Positions 1-10,205 of a stretch of 64,000 nt of DNA are shown piece after piece (the stretch's first letter is position 1; every line of letters starts with the position of its first letter). The position numbers and the translations under genes are program-made. The notes beneath the pieces are model-generated. The model saw nothing but the letters and a program-made list of their open reading frames with translations, searched no databases and was not told the DNA's origin. The DNA comes from Spirochaetales bacterium (GTDB taxonomy: Bacteria; Spirochaetota; Spirochaetia; SZUA-6; DRHE01): the NCBI GenBank assembly GCA_030604195.1, contig JAUVWI010000006.1:1-64000 (forward strand), written 5' to 3'.

Positions 1-16
1 CTGAACACGCCTGATT

Positions 17-1009
17 TTAAAGGTAATAGCACACCGGGTTCAAACCCATTTTTTCTTTTACTTCAACCATTGTATCTGCCGCAACTTTCCGGCATTTCGC
101 GCCATTCTCATCGAGCACCTGGCGCACGTAATCTCTCTTTCCGGACAATTCCTGATAGCGCTCCTGAATTGGATCCATTACCTTCATCAGGTTTACAAGC
201 AGTTTCTTCTTACAATCGAGACAGCCCATACCTGCAGTTCGGCAGCCCTCGGCCACCTCCTGTTGCTCTCCTTCCGGAGTTACAACCTTGTGATAGCTGA
301 AGATATTGCAGATCTCCGGATTTCCGGGATCTGTGCGCCTTGCCCGCGCCGGATCGGTTTTTGCCGGAGCCAACTTTTTCCATACATTCTCCCGGGAATC
401 AAGCAGGGCAATATAATTGTCCTGGCTCTTGCTCATCTTGCTCTCGCCATCAAGTCCCAGGATGCGCGGTGTTTTGGTTAATTTGGCCCGGCACTCGGGA
501 AATGTGCGGCCATAGCGGCTGTTGAATTTTCTGGCAATTTCCCGGGCAAACTCAATGTGCTGAACCTGGTCCTGGCCAACCGGAACCACCTGTCCCTTAT
601 AGAGCAGAATATCTGCCGCCTGGAGAACCGGATAATCCAAAAGCCCTACATTGATATTCTGACGGTTCTGCCTGGCTTTATCTTTAAACTGGGTCATTCT
701 CTCAAGCTCCCCTAAAGGGGTTACAGTATTGAATATCCAGGTCAGATCTGCATGTCCGGGAACCTCGGATTGAACAAATAGTTTTGTTTTTTCCGGATCG
801 AGTCCGCAGCTATAGAGCCCCAGGGCCAGCTCAAAGACCTGGCCGGCAAAGACCTTCGGATCATACTGGATAGTGACAGCATGAAGATCAACAATAGAGA
901 AATAGCAGGAATAATCATACTGTATATCAACCCAATTTCGCACTGCCCCGAAATAATTACCCAGATGGAGCAATCCGGTTGGTTGTATGCCGCTGAAAAG
1001 TATCTTCAC
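17..1009 (-). CDS. trpS: Tryptophanyl-tRNA synthetase
   Basis: N-term MKILFSGIQPTGLLHLGNYFGA and KMSKS motif (ESKMSKSQDN); full-length 330 aa. Confidence 0.97.
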   Translation of the reverse strand: MKILFSGIQPTGLLHLGNYFGAVRNWVDIQYDYSCYFSIVDLHAVTIQYDPKVFAGQVFELALGLYSCGLDPEKTKLFVQSEVPGHADLTWIFNTVTPLGELERMTQFKDKARQNRQNINVGLLDYPVLQAADILLYKGQVVPVGQDQVQHIEFAREIARKFNSRYGRTFPECRAKLTKTPRILGLDGESKMSKSQDNYIALLDSRENVWKKLAPAKTDPARARRTDPGNPEICNIFSYHKVVTPEGEQQEVAEGCRTAGMGCLDCKKKLLVNLMKVMDPIQERYQELSGKRDYVRQVLDENGAKCRKVAADTMVEVKEKMGLNPVCYYL

Positions 1010-1089
1010 TCTGTAACTCCTATACTACGATAGCTTTGAAAATCCGGTAATCTTAACAAAACTTTTATAATATGACAATCAGCACTGGG

Positions 1090-2265
1090 CTAAAATAAAA
1101 GATCCAGTAGCCCATGGCCTTCCCTGATGAATAAGCCTGATTTTTCCGCTTCAGCTTCCGAATATCTATTTGCCTTATCTGCCTGCACATCTTTTCCATA
1201 GAGCAGGAAAGGAACCGGATCCGAAGTGTGGGTCTTAATCCTGACAGGTGTGGGATGGTCGGGCATAACCAGAATTCTGAAGTCGCCATCAATGTTATTA
1301 AGCAACCTTCCCAGGAATCTTTTATCCAGGTCTTCGATGGCTTTTATTTTTAGACTTACATCTCCGGTATGAGAGGTCTCATCGGTTGAAACAATATGAA
1401 CAACAACAAAATCCTTTTTCTGCAGACATTCCAGGGCTGCATCCGCCTTTCCTTCGTAGTTGGTATCAATCCAACCCGTGGCGCCCTTTACATTAACCAC
1501 CTCAAGCCCGGCGAGCCTGCCGATGCCCTTGATAAGATCCACTGCCGAAATAACGGCGCCTTTTACCCCGTATTTCTTATAAAATTCTGGAATTTCAACT
1601 CCATATCCCTGACCCCATAGCCAGATCTGGGTTGCAGCTTCTTTACCCCGGGATCTCCTTCTTGCATTAACTTTGCTTTTAAGCAGGATCTCCTTTGATC
1701 TGTTCATCAGCCTGTTTACCAGGGCCTCACCTGAGCCAACCGGAAGATAGCCAGTGATGATCTTTCCTGTAATATCGTGGGGAGCAGTACATTTAAGGTT
1801 TTCAAACCTACCCTTAATCACACATAGATGGCGATAAAATACGCCGGGGTAAAAATGGATATTAATATTTGAGAGCTCCGTGTTTAAAAGAGCAATAAGC
1901 TCAACAGCATCTTTGGTCTCTATATATCCGGAAGTAAAATCTTCCATTCTGTCATCTTTAATGGTTACCAGATTGCACCTGAACGCACAATCAGCGCCGG
2001 CAAGCTCAACACCCATGCTTGCAGCTTCTATAGGACCCCTGCCGCCCGGGTAATAGAGACAAGGATCGTACCCCAGTAAGCTTAGATTAGCCACATCACT
2101 GCCGGGCTTAAATCCATCCGGAATTGTCTTCACCATACCAACCAGACCTTCCCTGGCTAATCGATCCATGTTTTCAGTTGTAGCGGCCTCTAAAGGTGTT
2201 CTGTTGCCGATTCCGGCAACAGGCTCATCAGCCATGCCATCGCCTACAACAAGTATGTATTTCAT
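1090..2265 (-). CDS. apgM: 2,3-bisphosphoglycerate-independent phosphoglycerate mutase, archaeal ApgM type
   Basis: MKYILVVGDGMADEP...GSDVANLSLLGYDP and C-terminal MPDHPTPVRIKTHTSDPVPFLLYG motifs. Confidence 0.92.
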   Translation of the reverse strand: MKYILVVGDGMADEPVAGIGNRTPLEAATTENMDRLAREGLVGMVKTIPDGFKPGSDVANLSLLGYDPCLYYPGGRGPIEAASMGVELAGADCAFRCNLVTIKDDRMEDFTSGYIETKDAVELIALLNTELSNINIHFYPGVFYRHLCVIKGRFENLKCTAPHDITGKIITGYLPVGSGEALVNRLMNRSKEILLKSKVNARRRSRGKEAATQIWLWGQGYGVEIPEFYKKYGVKGAVISAVDLIKGIGRLAGLEVVNVKGATGWIDTNYEGKADAALECLQKKDFVVVHIVSTDETSHTGDVSLKIKAIEDLDKRFLGRLLNNIDGDFRILVMPDHPTPVRIKTHTSDPVPFLLYGKDVQADKANRYSEAEAEKSGLFIREGHGLLDLLF

Positions 2266-2277
2266 TTAGATCTCCTT

Positions 2278-4365
2278 TTAGCCAACCCCCAAAGAGATCA
2301 CCGGCGGCACTGAACAGAGCTCCTTCAATGGAATATGGCAGCAGATTAGATGGCCCGGGGATACTTCGATTTCAGGCGGCGGAGTGGTAACACAGATCTT
2401 TCCCGCTTTTTTGGGGCAACGTGTATGGAAGCGACAACCGGATCCGGGATTTATCGGGCTGGGAACAGCTCCTTCAAGACGGATTTTTCTAACGGCAACA
2501 TTGTTTTCAAGTATGGGAATGGCTGATAACAACGCCTCGGTATAAGGATGGTAAGGGGGTTGGAATAGCTCATAAGAAGTGCCTGCCTCACATATCTTTC
2601 CCATGTACATTACTACTATTCTATTGCTGATGTGGCGAATCACATTAAGATCATGGCCTATAAACAGGTAACTGATATCATGTTCTTTTTGGAGATCAAT
2701 GAGTAGATTAATGATTCCCGCCTGGATGGATACATCCAGACTCGATATGGGCTCATCACAGATAATCAATTCCGGTTCCGCGGCAAAGGCCCGGGCTATA
2801 CCAACCCGCTGTTTCTCACCACCGGAAAGCTCATGAGGATATCGGTGAAGATAACGTTCGCCTAATTTAACCGATTCAAGGAGCCTTGTAACCTGTTTTT
2901 GCCTCTCTTTTATAGAGCATATCTTGAAAAGTGTCAGTGGTCTGCTTAGTATCTGCTCAACGGTTTTTTGGGGATTAAGTGTGGAATCAGGATTTTGAAA
3001 AATCATCTGTATCTTTTGATTCAGTTCCCTGCTTCGCCTCTTTGCAGTTATCGATACCTTCCCGCCGTTAAAAAGAATCCGGCCATCATCTGCCTCTAAT
3101 AGCCCGACAATACAACGGGCCAGGGTAGTTTTACCGCAGCCGCTCTCTCCCACAATGCCCAGGATCTCTCCCTTCCTGCACTCAAGACTCACCCCGTCAA
3201 TAGCCAGGAGTTTACCACTGCTCACATGAAAGACCTTCTTAAGTTTATCTATTTTCAGCAGGATCTCATGGCTCTCCATTTCCGGTGGTTGTTCTGCAGT
3301 TTCTTTATGACCCTGCCGTTTACCCGAGACAGTATCGCTTAAATCAAGAACCCTTTCATAGAATATACATTTTGTCAGATGACCCGAACCGATATCGGTA
3401 AGAGGAATAACTTTTGCCAGGCAGACATCCTCCACCCGGCCACAGCGAGCAGCAAAGATACAACCGGGCTTTAAATCGGTAATATCGGGTAGAAACCCCT
3501 CGATGTCCTGGAGTCTTTCCTGCACAGCCGCCGTGCTGATCTTGGGGATGCAGCCGAGCAGCCCAAGGGTGTAGCCATGCGCCGGTCTGTTAAATACTGT
3601 GTTAACATCGCCAACCTCTATTATCTCACCGGCATAGATAATTGCCACACGCTCACACACCCTTCTTACAACCCCCAGATCATGGGTAATGTAGAGAATG
3701 GCTGAATTGTATATGTTCTTCATCTCCAAAATCAAGTCAAGAATCCGGGCTTCTGTGGTAACATCCAACCCGGTGGTCGGCTCATCCATGATCAGCAGAT
3801 CGGGCTGTGTGCTGAAGGCCATGGCAATCAACACCCGCTGCTGCTGGCCGCCGCTCATTTCGTGGGGATATTTTCTAGCCATACCCTCCGGATCAGGCAT
3901 ATTGACCTGCTTAAGCATCTCGATGGTACGCTCATAGGCCTCTTCTTTTGACAGATTGAGATGAATACGGAAGACCTCTGCAATCTGACTGCCCACCCGG
4001 TGGGAGGGATTCAGACTGGTCAGCGGTTCCTGGGGAACCAGGGACATCCGTGCGCCGCGAAGGCTTAAAAGCTCAGTGGCAGTAAGGCGGAAGATGTTGG
4101 CGCTGCGAAAAGTGATCTTTCCGTTGGCTATTCTGCCGTTACCGGGTAGATAACGCATAATAGCATAAGCTATCGTACTCTTGCCGCTCCCGGATTCTCC
4201 AACCAGGGCGAATGCTTCACCTGCCCCTATTTCAAGGCTTACCCCGCGCACGGCCTGAATATTCTTTCCCAAAGATGAATAGATTATATCCAGATTCTCT
4301 ATTACCAGTGTAGGCTCACTGTGAGTTGCAGCAAGCTCTCGCTCTGCCCTTGCTTTGTACGTCAC
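2278..4365 (-). CDS. Fused dipeptide/oligopeptide ABC transporter ATPase (DppD-DppF in one polypeptide)
   Basis: Two Walker A (GESGSGKS, GESGCGKT), two signature motifs (MSGGQQQR, LSGGEKQR), two OppD/F C-terminal Cys motifs; 695 aa. Confidence 0.93.
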   Translation of the reverse strand: MTYKARAERELAATHSEPTLVIENLDIIYSSLGKNIQAVRGVSLEIGAGEAFALVGESGSGKSTIAYAIMRYLPGNGRIANGKITFRSANIFRLTATELLSLRGARMSLVPQEPLTSLNPSHRVGSQIAEVFRIHLNLSKEEAYERTIEMLKQVNMPDPEGMARKYPHEMSGGQQQRVLIAMAFSTQPDLLIMDEPTTGLDVTTEARILDLILEMKNIYNSAILYITHDLGVVRRVCERVAIIYAGEIIEVGDVNTVFNRPAHGYTLGLLGCIPKISTAAVQERLQDIEGFLPDITDLKPGCIFAARCGRVEDVCLAKVIPLTDIGSGHLTKCIFYERVLDLSDTVSGKRQGHKETAEQPPEMESHEILLKIDKLKKVFHVSSGKLLAIDGVSLECRKGEILGIVGESGCGKTTLARCIVGLLEADDGRILFNGGKVSITAKRRSRELNQKIQMIFQNPDSTLNPQKTVEQILSRPLTLFKICSIKERQKQVTRLLESVKLGERYLHRYPHELSGGEKQRVGIARAFAAEPELIICDEPISSLDVSIQAGIINLLIDLQKEHDISYLFIGHDLNVIRHISNRIVVMYMGKICEAGTSYELFQPPYHPYTEALLSAIPILENNVAVRKIRLEGAVPSPINPGSGCRFHTRCPKKAGKICVTTPPPEIEVSPGHLICCHIPLKELCSVPPVISLGVG

Positions 4366-5222
4366 AGGGGAACCACCTCCTTCTTTCTGGAGCCTTTGGC
4401 AAGGAGCAGGTCCTTCAGGCCTTCCCCCATAATATTGACACCGATCACCGATATCACTATGGCAATGCAGGGGGCGAATACCGGCCAGGGAGTGAGAAAC
4501 ATATAGCCTCTTTCACTTGAAGCCATGAGCCCCCAGTCCGGTGTTGGAGGTGGCTGGCCCAGACCTATGTAACTCAGGCTGGCGCTCAGCAGGATTGCAT
4601 AGCCAAGGCGGATCGATCCCTCTACAATAATAGTGGGCCAGAGATTGGGAAGTATTTCTCTGAAAATGATGTAAAAAGCATTCTCACCCCGGACCCTGGC
4701 CGCATCTATATATTCCAGGGGAACGATATTCAAAGCGGCGCTCCTGATTACCCGTCCCACCCGCGGTGCATAGATTATGCCAATGGCAATAGCACCGTTA
4801 ACCACACCTGGTCCTAGAACACCAACCACAAGCATAGCAAATATGAGTGTGGGAAAGGAAATGAAGATATCGTTCACCCTCATGATCAAATTATCGATCC
4901 AGCCTCCGAAATAGGCGCTTGTGGCGCCAACCAGGATGCCGATAATGAGGGCCAGCGAAGTGCTGAAGGCAGCTATTGTCAAAGTAGTCCTGGTTCCCAC
5001 AATGACCCGGCTTAAAACATCCCTGCCGAAACGGTCGGTGCCCAGCGGGAATGACCCGGAGGGTTGCTCTTTGAGATGCTCATAGTGCATCTCTTGCGGA
5101 TCGTAGGGGGCAATGCTGGTGCCGAATATGCCTATAAGAATAAAGAGCAGCAGGATAATCGAGCCGATTACCAGGCTCGGTGTAATATGGCGCCTGGTAA
5201 ATATTTTTAATATTTTCATCAT
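4362..5222 (-). CDS. ABC transporter permease, DppC/OppC family
   Basis: LGTDRFGRDVLSRVIVGTRTTL motif, multi-TM; 4-nt overlap with the ATPase gene. Confidence 0.93.
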   Translation of the reverse strand: MMKILKIFTRRHITPSLVIGSIILLLFILIGIFGTSIAPYDPQEMHYEHLKEQPSGSFPLGTDRFGRDVLSRVIVGTRTTLTIAAFSTSLALIIGILVGATSAYFGGWIDNLIMRVNDIFISFPTLIFAMLVVGVLGPGVVNGAIAIGIIYAPRVGRVIRSAALNIVPLEYIDAARVRGENAFYIIFREILPNLWPTIIVEGSIRLGYAILLSASLSYIGLGQPPPTPDWGLMASSERGYMFLTPWPVFAPCIAIVISVIGVNIMGEGLKDLLLAKGSRKKEVVPL

Positions 5223-6202
5223 CCGTACCTTATCCTTGGATTAACAACACTGTAAAGAATGTCCGCTACAAAGTTGGCCAGAACATAGGCCCCGGAAATA
5301 ATGAGCATCGTACCCAGGATGAGAGGGATATCACGATTATTGATGGCAATGATCATCAAATTCCCGATACCAGGGTACGAAAAAACCGCTTCCACAATTA
5401 CGACGCCGGCCAGAATATAGCCGATATTAAAGGCTATTACGGTAATGGCCGGCAAAAGCGCATTGCGCAGGGCGTGGAAAATGATCACCCTTTGGGGAGG
5501 AACACCCTTCAGCACGGCCGTGCGCACGTAATTTGTCTTCAGTTCTTCGATCATCGAGGCTCTCGTCTGCCTGACCACGTAGGCGACACTCTCGAATGAC
5601 AGGGTCAGGCTGGGGAAGATAAGCACGGTGAAGAAAAAGCTTATCTTTTTTAAGAATGAATAATCCTCATAAGGCAAGGCATTAAAAGCCGCGGGAATCC
5701 AATTCAGTTTGACGGAAAAAATGTAGATAAAAATCGATCCAACAAGAAATGCCGGAATGGAGATCATCGAGAGGGTGGAAAAAGAAATAAAGTGATCGAT
5801 AAGTGAGTTTTCCTTTACTGCCGATAAGACTCCAAGGGTCAGCCCGAAAAAAACCATCATCAAGCTGGCCGGGATTGCCAGCAACAAGGAAGCCCTGAGG
5901 CGGGCGAGAATAATCGGACCAACCGGGGCCTTCATGATCAGGGATGTGCCCATGTCTCCACGGAGAACACCTGTGATCCAGTTGAAGTACTGCCGGTAGA
6001 CGGGCAGATCTAGACCGAGCTCTCTTCGGAGCGTTTCAATTGTCTCTTCTCCCAGAGAGTCCTGGGCAACGCCTCCCAGCATCATATCCACGGCATCACC
6101 CGGCATGAACTGGATAATCCCAAAGATAAGGATAGAAATAACCACCAGGAGTATTACAGTTGTTCCCATCCTTTTTATGATGAATAACCCCAACTTGTTC
6201 AT
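5219..6202 (-). CDS. ABC transporter permease, DppB/OppB family
   Basis: IIKRMGTTVILLVVISILIFGIIQFMPGD N-term; start placed at MNKLGLF rather than the longer track start at 6238. Confidence 0.92.
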   Translation of the reverse strand: MNKLGLFIIKRMGTTVILLVVISILIFGIIQFMPGDAVDMMLGGVAQDSLGEETIETLRRELGLDLPVYRQYFNWITGVLRGDMGTSLIMKAPVGPIILARLRASLLLAIPASLMMVFFGLTLGVLSAVKENSLIDHFISFSTLSMISIPAFLVGSIFIYIFSVKLNWIPAAFNALPYEDYSFLKKISFFFTVLIFPSLTLSFESVAYVVRQTRASMIEELKTNYVRTAVLKGVPPQRVIIFHALRNALLPAITVIAFNIGYILAGVVIVEAVFSYPGIGNLMIIAINNRDIPLILGTMLIISGAYVLANFVADILYSVVNPRIRYG

Positions 6203-6225
6203 ATGACCACCAAATGAATTATTAA

Positions 6226-6259
6226 GAGTGCCGTACATTCATCTAAGTGCACGGCACTC
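6226..6259. terminator. Stem-loop between the SBP gene and the dppB-type permease gene
   Basis: GAGTGCCGT (6226-6234) pairs with ACGGCACTC (6251-6259). Confidence 0.55.
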
Positions 6260-6284
6260 CTTTTTAATGTATACTAAAGGTATA

Positions 6285-7898
6285 CTATTGGATCAACCAG
6301 CCCCTATCTACCCACAGGTAGGTGAGCGGATGCACATCCACACCTCTAACATCCTGGCTCAAGGACATGTAGTGGTTCTTGAAGTAGGGAATAATCGTGA
6401 CCGAGGCTTCACTGACCATTTCCATGGCTTTCCAGTAAAGTTCTTTCCTCTTATTAAAATCTGCTTCGCCTTCCGCTTGCTCCAGCACCTTGTCCAGTGC
6501 AGGATCGCTGTAATGAGACTCATTCTTACCGCCCTCTGAGTGGTAGTAAGGCATTATGCAGGCACTGACTGTCTGCCTGCCCCCCCAGTTGCTGGTCATT
6601 AGCGGTTCCTTAAATTCAATATCGGCCCAGTAGCGGCTGATATCGATTACCTCAAGGTCGATCACAATTCCGGCCTCTTTAGCCATCTGCTTGAAGGCTA
6701 CCGCCAGCTCCATCATCCCCGGTCTGCCGGGGCTGGTGTACATTTTGAAATGGGTTCCCGGGGCAACACCGGCCTCGGCGAGAAGTTTTTTAGCCAGCTC
6801 AATATCCTGGCTCTTTTGTTTTTCATTGGGATTACCGTACACGTGGAAAGGCGGAATGGTCTGGTCGTTACCGATGATCCCGTAACCGCTAAGGGCTATC
6901 TGCAGCGCCGCCTTGCGGTTAATGATATAGGAAAAGGCCTGGCGAAGCTTATCATTGCGAAAGACCCTCCTCTCCGCTGCATTCTGGCCATCGTAAATTT
7001 CCGGATCCAGGTTCAAAACGATGGGCTGGTACCCCAGGGTGGGTGTGCCCTGGATCACAATTTTCTTATCCAGTAATGCCTGGCTGAGCAAATCGTAGCT
7101 TACCCTGTAGACCAGATCTATATCTCCACTCTTGAGAGCCGCCAGTTGTGACAGGTTCTCCTTGATGGGAATGATTCTGTACTCGTCAATATAGGGAAGG
7201 GGCTGACCGTCTTCTCCATCCATAAAGTATTTGTCATTTCTTTCCAGCACCGTAACCCCGCTGGGATCCCATTTCTTAAGCTTGAAGGGACCGGATCCGA
7301 TGGGATTGGTGTCTATCTGGTCGATATTTTCCCTGGCAACGATCCGCGGATAAACACCGCCCAGGTCAACCGGCAGGTCCAGATACGTCGTGGTAAGCTC
7401 GATTACCACCGTGAAATTGTCTTTCACCTCTATCTTATCTATCGGGCCGATGGCATTCCAGCCCCTGGGGCTTACCTCTTTATCAAGGACCCGTTCCAGG
7501 CTGAACTTGACATCTTCCGCCGTTACCTGGCGGCCATTGTGAAAATAGGCATTCTGGTTGATGTAGAAGGTCCATGTCCTGGCATCAGCTGAATGTTCCC
7601 ACCTCTCGGCAAGCTCGGGTACAGCACTGAAGTCACTGGAAATGCGGGTTAGAGTGCTAAAAATGTGGAAGGTTGCATTGTAGGCCTCTTCACCCTTGAC
7701 CTTATGAGGATCAAGCTGCATGACAGGGCTTGCCACTGCCACGGAAATTGTTCCCCCTCTTCTAACCCCACCGGCAACAGCGGCTGCTCCTGCCGGCACA
7801 GCTTCTTTCTGCCCTCCTGCAAACATTACCGACCCAACGGCCAGCAACATCACTCCCATAAGCAGGATAGTTACGAATCTTTTTCTTGATTCTTTCAT
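6285..7898 (-). CDS. ABC transporter substrate-binding protein, family 5 (DppA/OppA)
   Basis: Signal peptide and SBP_bac_5 pattern (LAERWEHSADARTWTFYINQNAYFHNGRQVTAEDVKFSLERV). Confidence 0.94.
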   Translation of the reverse strand: MKESRKRFVTILLMGVMLLAVGSVMFAGGQKEAVPAGAAAVAGGVRRGGTISVAVASPVMQLDPHKVKGEEAYNATFHIFSTLTRISSDFSAVPELAERWEHSADARTWTFYINQNAYFHNGRQVTAEDVKFSLERVLDKEVSPRGWNAIGPIDKIEVKDNFTVVIELTTTYLDLPVDLGGVYPRIVARENIDQIDTNPIGSGPFKLKKWDPSGVTVLERNDKYFMDGEDGQPLPYIDEYRIIPIKENLSQLAALKSGDIDLVYRVSYDLLSQALLDKKIVIQGTPTLGYQPIVLNLDPEIYDGQNAAERRVFRNDKLRQAFSYIINRKAALQIALSGYGIIGNDQTIPPFHVYGNPNEKQKSQDIELAKKLLAEAGVAPGTHFKMYTSPGRPGMMELAVAFKQMAKEAGIVIDLEVIDISRYWADIEFKEPLMTSNWGGRQTVSACIMPYYHSEGGKNESHYSDPALDKVLEQAEGEADFNKRKELYWKAMEMVSEASVTIIPYFKNHYMSLSQDVRGVDVHPLTYLWVDRGWLIQ

Positions 7899-8020
7899 AA
7901 CACAACTCCTCTTCTGTTTTTTTTAGTTACCGGAAGATCCGGCAGATGGATTAAATCCTTAACCTCCTTCAATATTAATCTTCTTCCATTCCTGCAACGC
8001 AGGATAAATACTATAAAAAG

Positions 8021-9466
8021 CTACTCAACATCAGGCCGATGCCGGGCAACAATCCTGTCAATTGCCTTTATTGTTTCATCGGGCAAACTAACCGGCCGAT
8101 GATTTTTGAATATCTCCTTTGCCTCTTCATTCAGTTTTATTGCCAGGTCCTTTTTTCCCTCCTCTTCCCAGGTATGGTAACGCTCTCTGTTAATGAAGCG
8201 CGGGAACCACAATGACTTTCTGAATTTCTCCGCTGTATGCTCTTCCATGAGAAAATTGCTCCCCGCCATTACCCTCTCCACCACATCTAAAGCAACTGTC
8301 CGGTCGTTGAATTCCAGGGGCCGGAGCATGTACGCGACAAGATCGATGATTTCATCTGCTAATAGTATCGATTCAAAAGAAGAGGTTAAACCAGACTCAA
8401 GATAACCACAGTCATGGATGATATTGCAGCCGTTCAATGTTGCCATGTAGATGGAGAGCGCGGATTCGAGCCCCGCCTGTGCATCCAATACTTTTGAATC
8501 CGACGCCCCTGCAATGCAGAATAAGGGAAGATGATAAAAATGGGCCATATCCGCCAGCGCCTGGTTAAGGACATTCAATTCAGGAGCTCCGTACCGAAAA
8601 ATATTGGTATTCATATCCATAACGGTGGCATCACCGCCAAAAATGAACTTTGCGCCCGCTTTCTTGTTCTGAAAGATAACCAGTCCTGCCAGAGACTCGG
8701 CCAAAGTTTGTACGAGTGTTCCCTCCAGAGTAACAGGCCCTGAGGCACCCAGCATCGGACTGCCGATATAGATAAAGGGAATCTCATAATCGCAGCAGAC
8801 CAACGCCTTATCCACGCCCATCTCCGTATGCACCATGGGCGATAAAGGTTCGGTATATAGAATAAGAGGCGGCTTCCTTTTCAACTCCTCCACACCTCCC
8901 ACCGCTGCTGCAGCCATCTCGATCATGGCATTCATGTCGTTTCTGCCGTGGCCGGTTACAATAGCCGGCTTTTTCGTATTTTTTAACATGGCCTCGTACT
9001 GATGTACAAAATTGCCACCCTTTGGTGTATCATAGGCAATGCCGAAAGACATGACAAAATCAATATTGGGCAAGGCATCACAAAACCTTGCCAGCCTGCC
9101 CACATCCTCTTTCAGACAGGCTCTCCTTTCACCCGTATCAAGGTCAATGGTAGTAGGGCAATCCGACCCGGTGCCGTAATTGCAGGAGCTCTCTTTTAAT
9201 TCCATGGCGCGCTCACCATCCCGGTTAAATATCTCTATTTTACCCGGAGCGGCTTCCAGGGCTTGCAGCACGGCCCGCCTGGGTATCTTTACCCGGTCAG
9301 GGTTCGTAACATCACACCCGGCCCTGCCCAATAGGTCCAAGGCCTCTTCACTCTGCACTTTGCAGCCGATTTCTGCCATCAACCTGAGAGCGTATTCATT
9401 GACCTGGTTTATCTGCTCAGTCGATAGGATGCGGTTGTGAGATGGTTTTTCCAGCGCTATTGACAT
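8021..9466 (-). CDS. Trimethylamine methyltransferase (MttB) family protein, non-pyrrolysine type
   Basis: MttB-superfamily pattern (YALRLMAEIGCKVQSEEALDLLGRAGCDV...; CNYGTGSDCPTTIDLDTGERR); ORF is continuous with no in-frame amber. Confidence 0.9.
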   Translation of the reverse strand: MSIALEKPSHNRILSTEQINQVNEYALRLMAEIGCKVQSEEALDLLGRAGCDVTNPDRVKIPRRAVLQALEAAPGKIEIFNRDGERAMELKESSCNYGTGSDCPTTIDLDTGERRACLKEDVGRLARFCDALPNIDFVMSFGIAYDTPKGGNFVHQYEAMLKNTKKPAIVTGHGRNDMNAMIEMAAAAVGGVEELKRKPPLILYTEPLSPMVHTEMGVDKALVCCDYEIPFIYIGSPMLGASGPVTLEGTLVQTLAESLAGLVIFQNKKAGAKFIFGGDATVMDMNTNIFRYGAPELNVLNQALADMAHFYHLPLFCIAGASDSKVLDAQAGLESALSIYMATLNGCNIIHDCGYLESGLTSSFESILLADEIIDLVAYMLRPLEFNDRTVALDVVERVMAGSNFLMEEHTAEKFRKSLWFPRFINRERYHTWEEEGKKDLAIKLNEEAKEIFKNHRPVSLPDETIKAIDRIVARHRPDVE

Positions 9467-9578
9467 CTATCTTCTCCTGAATCTTCCTTTTGTTCGAATT
9501 ATAAGACATTTTGCCTGGAGCAACTGCCTTCTTTTAATTGCGCTTATACACTAGAATTACGCTAAAGTCAATAGATAA

Positions 9579-9594
9579 ACTAATTTTATTTAGT
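9579..9594. promoter_or_regulatory. Candidate operator in the mttB/asnC divergent intergenic region
   Basis: Inverted repeat ACTAA-N6-TTAGT within an AT-rich region upstream of both genes. Confidence 0.3.
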
Positions 9595-9710
9595 ATATGC
9601 AATTTTTTTTTACATTAATCTGTTAAATACAATTTACAAGAGAGCCTTATCTCCTTGACAGGAAAGAATCAACATAGTATAAGCTGGTATTGCTGGAGTG
9701 AATTAAGCGA

Positions 9711-10172
9711 ATGAACGATGAAAAACAGGAAATAGACAAACTCGACAGAGAGATCATACTTGAGCTGCAGGAGGATGCCAGAAGACAATTTAAAACTATT
9801 GCCGGAAAACTCAAAGTTTCTGAAGGCACAATAAAAAATCGGGTTGATCGATTGATCAATCGAGGTATTCTAAAATTGGAGGCCAGAGTTAATCCATTTG
9901 CCCTGCCAAGAAGGATCTCAGCAATTGTGGGAGTAAATCTAAAAGAACGGGATCACGAAGAAAAGATAAAGGAAATTGAAAAGATTCCGGGTGTCACCAG
10001 CGTGTGGAATGCCACCGGCCGTTTTGACCTTTTCTTTGAAGTAATGGTCGATTCCCTGAATTCACTAAATGATGTTCTTTTCAGGAGAGATTTAAAAAAG
10101 ATCGGCGGTATCTCTTACACTGAAACATTTGTCATTTTGTCTTCAAATACCAAGTATTTTAAGCTATTGTAA
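9711..10172 (+). CDS. Lrp/AsnC family transcriptional regulator
   Basis: HTH (LDREIILELQEDARRQFKTIAGKLKVSEGTIKNRVDRLINRGIL) plus a C-terminal RAM-like domain. Confidence 0.93.
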   Translation: MNDEKQEIDKLDREIILELQEDARRQFKTIAGKLKVSEGTIKNRVDRLINRGILKLEARVNPFALPRRISAIVGVNLKERDHEEKIKEIEKIPGVTSVWNATGRFDLFFEVMVDSLNSLNDVLFRRDLKKIGGISYTETFVILSSNTKYFKLL

Positions 10173-10205
10173 ACGCCGGGCAGAAGCTCCTCAGCAGGCT
10201 ATTGC

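Noticed and set aside
35-55. ACCGGGTTCAAACCCAT, resembling a tRNA T-arm
   Set aside because: It lies within the trpS C-terminal codons (GLNPVCYYL), and no acceptor or anticodon stem can be assembled around it.
8021-9466. Pyrrolysine-encoding MttB
   Set aside because: The ORF is full length with no in-frame amber codon, so this is a non-Pyl member of the superfamily.
9647-9859. 70-aa minus-strand ORF overlapping the AsnC regulator start
   Set aside because: Ser/Leu/Phe-rich antisense frame; the regulator on the plus strand is clearly coding.
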